In this document: positions 9,160 to 21,700 of the stretch, one piece after another
How the letters are laid out: each line of letters starts with the position of its first letter
Numbering within the stretch: the stretch's first letter is position 1
Assembly: GCF_052324685.1 (NCBI RefSeq)
Contig: NC_135220.1
Coordinates: 615,828-679,827, forward strand
Reading direction: 5' to 3'
From: Brachyhypopomus gauderio
Taxonomy: Eukaryota; Chordata; Actinopteri; Gymnotiformes; Hypopomidae
DNA: 64,000 nt
The notes under the pieces: model-generated
Seen by the model: the letters and a program-made list of their open reading frames with translations, nothing else
Database searches by the model: none
What the model was told of the DNA's origin: nothing
Made by a program: the position numbers and the translations under genes

Positions 9160-11998
9160 ATGGCGGACGTGGAGGTTGATCAGACAAACCTTCCTAGGGT
9201 TCAGGAGGGTAAGTTTACCCCATGGCTGTTTTATGATTCTCTCCCTCTTTATGTGAATGATAAAAGACACAAGCAGACACTCTTTGATCCTCTTGGAGTA
9301 TACCTCTTAAGTCACCCATATGCATTAGATTCAGACTTTATATTTACTTGCCAGTGCCCTGCTCTCCAGGACTACTTGTGCACTGTAGCGTGTGTGAGTG
9401 TTAAGAGTGATAAGTGTGAGTGATAAGAGTGTGCTGTCTGATGAACATTCCAGATGCCTTCTCCCTGACATGCCACCTCAAACTTCGGGAATTGAGTCTT
9501 TCTTTAAAGCTTTGCAGAGCCTGGGTTTAAAATGCCCTTGTCTACTTGCCAGTGAGCAAGCTCTCATACAGAAAGAAATAAAAGATGTTTTCGCTTTCCG
9601 CTACCCCTTTCTTAGACAATGGGTCAGGGTTAGGGTTGGGTTAGGGTCGGGATGTGGAGTTTCCATTTTTAGGGTTAAACGATCACAAGCCAGGCAACAC
9701 TGCCCTCATTGCCCCTGCTGCAGTCTGTCACTGTTAATTGATGTTCACACTAGTACGTTGACACGCTGAATTTACACATCCATGAGGTTTTTTTTTAGAC
9801 TATGTCAGCACTGTAGTGGTTCGCCTTGATTATTATCCTTTCTCGAAGCATATAGTAAAGCTACTTTGATTGTTTCTTTGGTCTTTCACTGCTTATTTAT
9901 CTTTGATTTCCTGAAGCCGGGCCTTGCTGTTTTCTCATCCCTGGCTGACCCCCACCCCCTCTTGCTCTCCCTCTTCTCTCTCCTCCCCTTTCTTCCACAC
10001 AGTTAGCTTATTGTACTATGACTTCATCTTTTGGCTTTATTGGTTGGTGTTCCTATTTTGGCTCCTCAGATGTAGACTGACATTTGGGGGGTGGTGGGGG
10101 AATTTGAGTCTCCTGAGGAAAAGCAGGCCTCTTGCTTCTGCCCTCTGACACCTGCTCCCCACACACCCCACTGCCCACACACACCCCACACACCCCACTG
10201 CCCCTGCTGTAGACTCCCGTATGCTGAGACGCCTCTGGCCAGACAGATACTTGTATGTGCAGACAAGACCGTTCTTCATATTATACTGGACATAGGTGGA
10301 GGAAGAGAGGGTGAGGATGGGGTGGGTGGAGTAGGGTGTGTAGCAGGGATTTGGCTTAAAATGGGAGCTGTGCGACTTTTTCCTTTTTCCGCTCAGCCAG
10401 CAACATGGTCCTGTTGTGCAGTTTAAATGTCTCGATGATGAGATGAATTGAGCTGCCGTCAACAGCTCACAGTGTGTCACTCTTTGGGTGTGGGAGAACA
10501 ATGTGGTGTTTTTTTTTATTTTTTTAGTCAATACAGAACAGTAAAGCAATGAAATAATTTTGCATGTTTTATGACTATGTCCTGTGGTTATGAATTCAGC
10601 TATTCCAGGAACTCTTTTAAACCAGTTCAACAACCAATGGAATTTTTAAGCTTAAACAAATTCAGACATGGTTTTGCTGCTTAAATGCTCCCTGTCTGAT
10701 TAAGAGCAAAGAGTCTAGTTATTAAAGCAATTTGGAAATGGGAAACTCACTTGAAGTATTGGTTTCTTTTTAGTGGTTACAGTTTAATTCCGCCTATGTT
10801 TTTGGTTTTACTCGATCGGTGTAATGCGTGTGTCATTGTGGGCTGGGCCTCTGCAAAAACGAGTTTGTCAGCTTGTGAGCCCCACCCTCTCCCAGTCCCT
10901 ACGGTGCGTCATTTAGACCTGTAAGCAACACTTCATCCATGCTAGCCTTGCAAACCACACAGCTGAATTGCATCTAATCCCATCAGTGTTTTCCATTAGG
11001 TGGATGGTACTGTTAACAGGATCACTAACAGCACAGAGAGTCGAAAAGATAAACCGGACCCCTCTTAGTTGACTCAGTTTGCTGACAAACCACTTCTTGT
11101 AGCTGGCAGTCATGTGTGAGTAACCGCGCACAGCTGTAATCTGAGAATTTAGCTGGTTAAGCGATGGAGATTTCTGTACGAACATGTACCGTTTCTATGT
11201 TTCCAGCTGCAGGCGTGCTGTATCGTCCCTGTTTGCAGGATGAGATGATGCGGCATGCCAAACCTCACTTGGCATGTTCCCTCTGCCCAGTCATGTAGCT
11301 CCGCCCACCAACACTGCCTCTCTGGGCTATGTCTCACACTATCTCAGTCATATCAGTTATGTGTAATCTGTCTGCAGTCATCTGTCTGCAAGAAGTTCAA
11401 TAGTTCTTGCCATGTTTGAGAAAATATTGTCCCGTGATAAAGTATTATTATTGTTAAAGTTTTTCTTACAGTGTAGCTACAACTATATTCCATACATATG
11501 GCATATGCTTCCAGGTGCCGTCCACAAAGGGGTTGATCTATGAGTGGCAGCAGACGTCTAGCATTTTGTATCTTGTTCTTTTCTGGATGAAAGCTTCTAA
11601 CTTTGTTTTGGACCCAGTATTCCACATGAACGTTATTAATGACACATTATTTATGTATTGCTGACATTATACTTTACATTATGACATTGTACAGCAATCT
11701 ACATTAACTTTATGACCCCCCCCCCCCCCCAAAAAAAAAATGTATTTGCCATGCGATATCCTTGATTATATCCTTTCATCTTCAAATATGAAAGGTGATA
11801 TTGGATGGTTTGGTTCCTAGAATGGATGACATGGGTGTGACTTCAGTGCATGATTAAGGTGAGTCTGTACAACACTCATCAGTATTATATGGCCCGTATG
11901 TAACCCAGTTCTCTGCATCACTCACTGCTTTTCTTCTACCACGTGGCCATTGGCAGACGCTCTGGAAACATTTCTGCCTTTACTGTCAGTGCGGGCAG

Positions 11999-12067
<69 letters not shown>

Positions 12068-15000
12068 TACGCTGATGGAAAGAGTGGTGGAGGTTGTAAG
12101 CTAATATGGCCTATTGTCTTTTTTTAGCAGGACGAATAAGGCCCACACAGTCTTACTGGACTGATCTTTCTCTCTGTTCTTCAGGGCGAGCGAATTGGTC
12201 ACTTTTTGGCTGTAGTGGCTAAATATAAAGAGCTTATAGGGTCAGTCCAACTAGAGTAAATGTTTGAGACTCTGGCTGTGGTGGAGACAGTGTGACTCGA
12301 AGAGTGCTGTGTCTACGTCAGGAGAAGCAAAACACTGCAAGGGTTCCCAGATATATAAACACGTATCTAGAATTATCAGTCGCCATGGTGCAGACTGTAA
12401 GTAAATGGAGAGAGACTTTTTCATTATTTATTTATTTTGCCGTTTTATTTCAGCATAGTGGACTTAATCTGAATTGATTTATACTTGCATTGAGTGAACC
12501 CATATAGGAATCACAGTAATTATTATACATGACGCACATTTAAACAGTGACCTGCTCTATTGTTTCTTGGGCAGTTGTGCTCTGCGAGGATGTTTCAGGA
12601 TGTGACTATAGGTGTGCCGAATGTGTACAACTATGTAAAGAGAAGAATACAATGGCATGAGTTCAGCTGGGTTAGCAATCCACTGGGAACAGAAAGGTCC
12701 AGGGACGTGGCTAAACTATATATTTACAAAAGGATGTAATCTTGATATAGAAGGAAAGTCTAAAGAACAAATGAAATAAGCTTTAACCTGTACCAAATTG
12801 ATCAACACAAAAGACCCCCAAACAATCAAGAACTGGATTAGAAGTCCCAGAGCATCACAAAAGGAGTTAGCAACATAGATAATTACGGCACAACTCCACA
12901 CTAACATCATAGTCTCCGTCCGTTCCAAATCCAGTGTGGGGGGTGGGTGGGGGAATCGCCCCAGGACTGGTTTGCACTGTGGAAGGCTGAGAGGGAACCG
13001 CAGTGCTGGAGCAGGGATGGAGACTCTTCATTGCAGTCTCAATTACAGGGTGTGTGTTCCTCCCTCCACTATCTCCCCAGCACCGCCATGTGTTAAATCA
13101 GCCCCATGCTTCTCCCTGCCTGGATTTAGAAGGGTAGACAGACACAGCCGCGCAGTGGGTTAAACACGTCTGTATCTGAGGATGCTTCTTCTCGAGCACC
13201 CTGTCCATATCTTTTATGTTAAAACGTGTGTTTCAGGAGCGCGGACGTAATTTCAAATCGAGTCAAATCAAGGTTTATTTGTCACATACATGGTCATACA
13301 CAGTACGACAGGCAGTGAAATGCTTTGGTGACTACTCCACCTTAAATTAAACTATGATAAATGGACAAAATATAGAATATAGAAATATTTAAAAAACCAA
13401 AATAATAATAATAATACAGTTAAAAAGAGCCATTTAAGTGAAATGACTTAAAGTGACAAGTGATATAGTGATATAAATAGTTTGTGCATTTTATGCAATT
13501 GCATTAAAAACCATTTTTTACCATTAAACCCCCCCCCCCCCCACTTTTTCAAAAGCCGGTTTTGGTCCCCTGCAGTTTTTACGGTTAAAAACAAATATTT
13601 AAATAGCGACAAATCAAGCGCTAGGACCATGCAGAAAACGTCCGCTCCGAGTTCTTGCGCTGAAACCCCCCCCCCCGGCACCCCAATGCCGTTTTGTGCT
13701 TCTATGCAGAACTACACTTCTGTGTCACGGGACGTAAATAATCAGTCGTGAAGATGTAATGCCACTATGGAGTTGATGTTCTTGTGCAGTTCCTGGGTTC
13801 CTCTGTCTAGGTCTTTGCAGCTTTGCTTAACTGCTCTTGTTCAGAGTGTGTGCCGCATGGTTGTACTTACTGCTGTTAAGACTGGGTTTACAGAGGGTGT
13901 CTTTGCAGTTTAGTTTTTGATGCCTCATGTTTAAGTGCATGTTGAAACCATGTTTTATGTTTTATAGCCGACCTGCAGGTCTGTTCACTGTGCATGTGTC
14001 ATGTAGTCTGGAGGATATGTCATGTAAATATGGAGGATAGGTTCCTTTTTGAGTCTTGGTCCTCCCAAGGTTTCTTCCTATTCCCCACCATCTAGGGAGT
14101 TTTTCCTTGCCACTGTCGCCTCTGGCTTGCTCATTAGGGATTTGGACCCATAGTATTGTTAAAACTTGTAAATCCTGTAAAGCTGCTTTGTGACAACATT
14201 GTGGAAAACGCTATACAAATATATTTCATTTGATTTGATTTAGTCTAAAGTGATTTTTTTTTTTGGGGGGTTTGGCTAAGCTTGTACTGCAGGAGGTGTC
14301 TTGTCTGGGAGTGTTGAAATGCTTTTGTGCAGATGAACATATCTACATGTGATCATCTTAATTGTTTTTCAGATGTCCAAGCATTCAGCACACAGATTGT
14401 TCTCTCTCACTTGTGGCAGAGAACTGTCAATTTTTCTCCCCTTCCTCTTTACACGGTGGACAACACGCGTACTCCAAATCCATGAACAAATTCAAACGTT
14501 TAAGTGTTTATTTGAATTTAGTTTGTTTAAGGCTGTGTTAATCTTGCTTGTTAAAATTGTTTAGTCTTTTTGGCTTAGCTTAGTAAAACGGTTTTAAACA
14601 TTTATTTGTCTCCAGCAAAGGTGAATGAAACTGTCAAACAGGTGTCCAATGTTAGCCTGACAGAACGCTGCTGCTCACAGATTTTCAGTCTGTCTCAAAT
14701 TAGCCTCCCGACTCATGGAGGCATGTGTCATAGCCAGCAGCGGTGATGCGCTCAGTCCGAGGCCCCTCGAGTGTGTGGGGGTCACACGGCAGCTGCCCAA
14801 ATGGACGGTCTCTGCGGCCACATCCGTCTCCTCCTCTGTTCATCCCTTAACTTCTCACGCCATGTGGTGGTGTTCTGAGTCTCTGGGGCGTGCCCGCGGG
14901 CTCCCCGGGCCGCTGCCGTCGTAATGAGTTATGTGTTTGTGTTCCTGCAGTGTGCCAGTGCTTTGCGGTGCTGGAGGACGGTGCACTAGCGCATAATTTA

Positions 15001-16098
15001 CAGGAGCAGGAAAGTAAGCCCCTCCCCCTTTACACTGCACGCTCACAAACTCCACTTGCAGCGCTTTAAAGACACAAACATTGGCCGTTATTGTCCTCAC
15101 AAGCTAGCTGGCCATAATTTTGTATTTCTTTTGCTGTTCCCACCACACAGTGTAATGCTCACTCTACACATAATTATTGCTAAAATGATTCTGTGAAAAT
15201 TCATTGGAAGTCCTTTGAAGATAATTGCTCACAGCCTGAATGAGTTTGCGTCTTGCAATGAAACTGCAACTTTGAGAAACTGTAAATTCACTGGGCTCTG
15301 GTGGCACAGAAGCTCGGTTCTTGTATCCAAAAGCATCTCAAAGTTGATTTAAGCAGTCTCTTTTTTTTCTTGTAAACTTCCTGTCCTTTAATTTCCTGTG
15401 GTCTTGCAGTGATAATGTGCTATTTAAGTTCACTTGTGTCCAGGCATTGTCTGAGATTCTACCCATAGGCTGCAATATGCATTCAATCATTTAATGCTGA
15501 CATGAAGGTCAATTCCTACTGTTTTTATTCTCCTTAAGTAATTGACATTCTGTTCAGAAAGTGTTCCAGTGTACATGGAATAGCTTTACGTTTTATACAA
15601 ATCTGTATTAAAAAAAATTAATAATAATTAAAAAAAAACTTGTATAATGCAATATTAGGATTTTTTGCATTATACAAATGAACCTTTCTGACTAGGAAAC
15701 TGAATGAATTTTCTTCCATTTTAGCCATTTTCTTCACCTGTAATACTGCAAAATATAATTCCTGTACAAAAATAATTAGCTTGGTTTTAAATTTACTGGT
15801 TTGACTTTTTTTACTGGTTTATATGTTTATGTATGTTATTGTATGTTATGTGTTAACTTGCATGTTCTAATGATTCAAAATGGTAAAAGTAATTTTTTTA
15901 ATATGCATAACCCGTAGTGTGATTGGTAACGTCTCCCACTCCGTGCTCTCTCAGTCGAACAGTTCTACAGCTCAAATGTGGAGAGAAACCAGCTGGTTCA
16001 GAATGACCTACGTGTAGCCAAACAGCTCCAAGATGAAGAACAGCAAAGAGCTTCTGTACTCCATCGCCAGACCACTCAGCAACTGTGAGGACCCCCCC

Positions 16099-16139
<41 letters not shown>

Positions 16140-17026
16140 CCCGCAGAAAGGATGGGCTGTCCCAGGCCATCTCACCACCCTCTCATATATCAAAGACATT
16201 CTGTATAGGTTTCAAGAAGCGGTCAAGGGCTTAGTTTAAGCTTTCTTGTGTGAAATTAGTCAGTGGTCATAAATAGAAATGTACCCTTTTAACACCAAAC
16301 ATCAACTGTGTGTACGTACTCTTATCAATTGGTATTCACATCAGACCAGCAAACAAAACACTGTACTGGAAATGTATTTAGCTAATGGACGCTGTTGGGT
16401 GCTTATTCTTCAATTTCAGTTTGTAAAAGAAAATGTTTCATTCCTTTTCAGAATTATAACTGAAACTTTTAAGATATAAAAGAAAGTTTGTTCTTGTACT
16501 AATATGCATTTTTCTAGAATTTATCTGTGAATTCAAAGAAATTCACTGTCTGTAAATGTAGCGTTCCCAAAAATGTGATCTAAAATATAGTTATAAAAGG
16601 TTCATGGTTCAGCAAATTTTCCCCTTGAGTTTTTGAATCTTGGGTTGAGTTTTTTTTTTTTTTTTTTTTTTTTTTTCCCCATTGTTTCTTCATCTCAGGG
16701 AAGTGCTGGACTCTGAGTATGCCCGCAGGATACAGGAGGATCTCCAGCGACGTGCAGAAGAAGCTCGCAGGAGGGAAGAAGAAGATGAGGTGCAGTAGCG
16801 CGTCCTTTCCTGCATGTGCACGCTTCGTGTTTTCCAGCAAGACCTTTGCCCACTTCTTCATTTACACGTGAAGTCTGGAGGCCACGTGGATCCTCCCAGC
16901 AGGAATCTGATTCGTGCAGCCAGCCAGAAACCTGTGTGACTCGGAGTGATAGTGCTGACAAAGGTCATGTGAGACAAGGAGAACTTCCTCCAACAGTAAA
17001 GCACACAGTACCTGCAGCAGATCGGA

Positions 17027-17059
<33 letters not shown>

Positions 17060-17066
17060 CAAGCGG

Positions 17067-17104
<38 letters not shown>

Positions 17105-17111
17105 CAAGCAG

Positions 17112-17155
<44 letters not shown>

Positions 17156-18657
17156 CAAGCGGGGGTGTGTGTGTGTGTGTGGGCAAGCGGGGGTGTGTGT
17201 GTGTGTGTGTGTGTGTGAGGGCAAGCGGGGGGTGTGTGTGTGTGAGGGCGGGCGTGCGTGTGAGGGCGGGCGTGCGTGTGAGGGCGTGCGTGCGTGTGAG
17301 GGCGTGCGTGCGTGTGAGGGCGTGCGTGCGTGTGAGGGCGTGCGTGCGTGCGTGTGAGGGCGGGCGGGCGGGCGTGCGTGTGAGGGCGGGCGTGCGTGTG
17401 AGGGCGGGCGGGCGTGTGATGTGTTTGTGTGTGAGCGCGGGTGGGCGGGTGTGTGAGCGCGGGTGTGTGTGTGTGTGTGAGCGCGGGCGAGTGTGTGGAC
17501 GCAATAAACCTGTGTAATGTTTCGCACTGTTATCATATTAATGTGTAATATTAATATATTTATTGTGGGGATATTACTGCCACCTGCTGGCCTTGAGGAG
17601 AGGGAGGATATATAGGCCTCTCATAAATGTGGTGATGTGTTCCTTTGAGTATATAGGTGTATACAGCAATATATACAGCTAATGCACCTTTTCTTATTTT
17701 ACTGCCTTTGTGTTTTTAGTCAGGTCATCTTTCCACACCCTTTTCTCTTGTAGACCATCGCAGCTGATATTTGTTTTGTCAGCTAATAATCGCCTCTTTC
17801 AGATGATTGTCAACGTTTCTGTGAGCAAAGAAACCTTCGTCTCAGGTCCTCTGACGGCAGTGAAGGTCTGTGGTTGTTGTCATGGAGATTTTGGGTGTAG
17901 GTCATTTGGCGACTGTGTTGGGAGGCAGAGCCGCAGGTTCGGTTGGCGTGGTTACCAAACATTTAGCTGGCACGGCACGCGGTTGCTTTCTCCCTCCGGA
18001 GAGGTTTCAGAGATTTTGTGGTTGTAAAATTTTGAAAGAGGAATTGAGGATTTTGTTCATTCGAAACTTTCTCGCTTTGAACCATTTTCTAATTGTGTAG
18101 TTTTACGAAGACCCCGTTTTGAAAAGTACACACTTACGTATTCATGGCAATTTTATGGCACTGTTTGCGTGTACCAAAGATGCTGAATACTGCTGATACT
18201 TCTACTTATGGCTGCTAGAGTTCTGCTACATGAATTATAGATATTTACACCTCCACTGGCTTTTCCTAATGAGAGCTCTACTGCCACCTGGCTGTGCCTC
18301 TAAACACTGCACCCCCACACTGCTCTTCTGCCTGCTGGCCTCCTTCAGCGGAGAACATTGCTGTTTCAGCATATAATGATCGCCCTGCCTGGTTAGTTAT
18401 TTAAATCATTAAACCTCTGTGGTGGTAACCTGGATTCTAGTGTTCCTATGAGCTATGAGTCAAACCCCTTGAGTCTGGGTAAAGACTGCTGGGTGTTGAT
18501 GCAGAGATCGTCGTCTCCATTTGTGTGCTATCCACTGTAAGCATATTCCTACTGGGCACTTTTGGTAGACATAGTGTTGGACACATTGAGGTCCAGGAAA
18601 GGAATGCCTTGATTGCATGGTATATTGTTTTTGCTTTTGTGTTTTAATTAGTGGCTG

Positions 18658-18715
<58 letters not shown>

Positions 18716-21700
18716 TTACACACTCTCTCTCTCACTCTCTTACACACTCTCTCTCTTACACACACTCTCTCTCTCTCTCTCTCTTTTTCTTTCTTTCTTT
18801 CTTTCTTTCTTTCTTTTTCTGCCCTCTTCAGTGTTTGATTGTCTCTGCTAAACAAGTCTGGTCCAGGCTCTCTGAAGTGAGGCGGGCCTAGTTCACACAG
18901 CACAACGGAGGTGCCACTTACGCCTGCATGTTTGTGTCTCGCTCTCCTGGGCCTGGTAATGCTGTCTTTGCAGCAGGGCTTCAGTGTAGTTCTTAACGTT
19001 TCGAAACTCTTTCTCACAAGTAAAAGTAATGCTTGTTTTCTTGATCTCTTTTTAATTTTTACATTTTTGCTTTATATTTCACCTTTCAAATGGCACCGGG
19101 TGGACCAACCACTAATTGCGTAGGGAAGGACATCTTCCAGACAGTATTCTTTATGGATACAGTAAATGTGTGCCTGGCCACTTTTAGTTCCTTCTAGTTT
19201 ACGAGGCCTTTGCAGAATGCTGAGCTGCTTCTTTCACGTCCCACACTGCCATCTTGTGGAAATATAACATGCTTTCACTCTGTTTCCTGAACGATACACT
19301 ATTGAGCACATTTGTTGTGTTTTGAGGCCACATTTTAATTTGAAAGGCAATAAAAATGTGTTCCGAAGGGAGTCTTTTAAATTTGATGAAAGAGAGGAAG
19401 TCTGTCCGTGACCCATTCAGTACACGTCTATTTTGTACACTGAGAATGCCAAACCAGCTCGAGGCAATGCTGCATGTTCCTCACAGAAGCGGGATGTATG
19501 AGCGGCAGTATGACCCCAAAAGCCCTCAGTCTGTCAAGAAGCAACGGCACGACCCCAAATGTCTTCACTGCAAAGCTCTTTCATTTGAGTTCCCAGAAAG
19601 CGACAGAGCAAAAGTGCTTCTAAAAGTGCTTATTTTAGGCCATTTTTGGGTGAGAAATATTACTGTAAGAGTCTAATGGAAACTCTGAGGGGAAAGTCCT
19701 ACCCATTCAGTTCAGTCTTTCACCTCCCCCATACGATGTCCATTGTGGTGGTGGTGGTGCGTTCGGCTGCTCGAGTGTCTCTGAGGCATCAAGCGAGGTG
19801 GGCCTGAAGCGCAGACCTAGAAGAGACCTCGACCCTCTTGTTCTGCACTGTGGAAATTCCACCGCTGACGTCCGCTGCTGCTCACGGTCGAGCGTGGGAG
19901 GCCTACAGACGTAGTGAGTGGGCGTGTGCGAGTAGTGTTTGTGTTTTCTACAGTAGCAAAACCACAGAACTGCTGTTGGTGCGTTTTTTTTTCTTTCTTC
20001 CTTCAGCGTCTCTAGAAAGGCGTGAAGGTCACGGCCTGACGTTTCTGCGCGGGGTGGGCAGGTGTCGTGGGCTGATCTTTGCCTCGTGCTGCTGCTTGTC
20101 CACGTTCACCTGTTTGGTTCTCCATATCAGATTATGAAGAGTCCTGCTGAAAAACCAAACGGCTCAATAAAGACAACCATGGAACAATAAAACCTTGCTT
20201 AATAAAAAACAGTGGAGAGCAATGGCTTTTTTAATATTTTGTTTAAATAATTACAACAATTGTAATACACACTAATCAGGGTGGGGTTTATTCTGTCCTT
20301 ATTTACATCTTTTTTTTTTCTTTCAGGAAGTAGCTAAACAAATTCAGGAAGAGGAAGAACTTCGAGTGAGGCGCCTATATGAGTCTCACTCCACAGATAG
20401 TCGAGGTACCTATTGTCTTTTTTTATTCCCTCCTTCTGCAATAAAACGCTGACTGTTTTGCCTTTGATGGTCTCGCCGCTTGGCGGAAGATGGTCACAAA
20501 TGTCTGAGTCAGAAGTGCTTATGTGATGGGACAGTGTGTGCTGTCTTTCATGATGGGCCAAGAAGACTTTGATGTGGCCATGGAGAGTTACCGTGTTTGG
20601 TCTGATGTCAAGATATGCGGTGCGTGGGTGTGTTTGTGTGTGCGTGTGGCCTAAATCTACGCAGTTTTCCGGTTTCTCAAGATTGTGGCAGATCCCAGTC
20701 CCATTCAGAAGTGAAATAACGTATAAAATAAAGTCAGACGTGCGTGAAGTTGTGCAATCCCAAATCCTGTGATGATCTGGTCACCTGCCCTTCAACAACT
20801 GCAGTGATTCATTAATCACATGTTGGTTTTTGTTTCTTTCAGTTGTCTGCTTATAATGTTGTCATCAAACTTTCATTTACTGAGGCCTTTGATGGAATAT
20901 TGATTCGCAAAGATCTGTTGAATGTATTCGTTAAAACGCTAAAAGGTTTAAATGGTAGTCACTATTTTAGAGCCTGTGGGGTAATTTTTTTTTCTTCATA
21001 TTTTAAGTACTAAACACAGCTCTACACTAAAAATTGTTCACATGCGTAGTAAATAATAGATCTCGCTCTCTCGATTACTTTGAGCAAAGTGGTTCGGTAT
21101 ATCATAATGGATGATAAGTTTGTTGGGTGGTCTCAGATGTCCACGGCATAACAATATTTGTCTTCTTTAATTTGCACTGTAGTAAACTGAACTGGACCTT
21201 ACTTAGAACTATTCAGAAGTCAGTGAAAAGTGCTTATGTTTAGCTTCTGCAACCATCTTTGACCACCGTGATGCACGTTTACTCTTCATTTTCATTTGTT
21301 AGCTCGGCTCGGATAATGCTGAAATTTTATAGCAGGAGGTGGTCTTGTATCACGTTTTTTTGTTTTTTGAGATTCATAAGGTTTGTTGATCCTGAAAGGC
21401 ATTTCTGCATGCTATTATACGTTTTTGTTTGTTTGTTTTTTTATATATGTGTTGATATGCTAATTCTATTAAATTGCTAAATGCTAAGTTGCCATCCTTG
21501 CCAATATTAACTGTGTTTGTTTGTTTTGCCTGGCACAGCCAATTGTACTCACTCAGTCACTAACCTGCCCCTACACCTACCCCCCCGCCTTCTGTTTGCA
21601 TGTTTTGCTTGGCAAAAGAGAACACCAGTGCCCCACCAAACCCCCCTCAGCCTGCACCCTCTCTTATTAGCGAGGAGGAGGAGGAGGAGGAAGAGTGGTC

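Noticed and set aside
16862-17536. Long open frames on both strands across the GT/G-rich array
   Set aside because: They are direct translations of dinucleotide and minisatellite repeats (Cys-Val, Thr-His), with no family resemblance.
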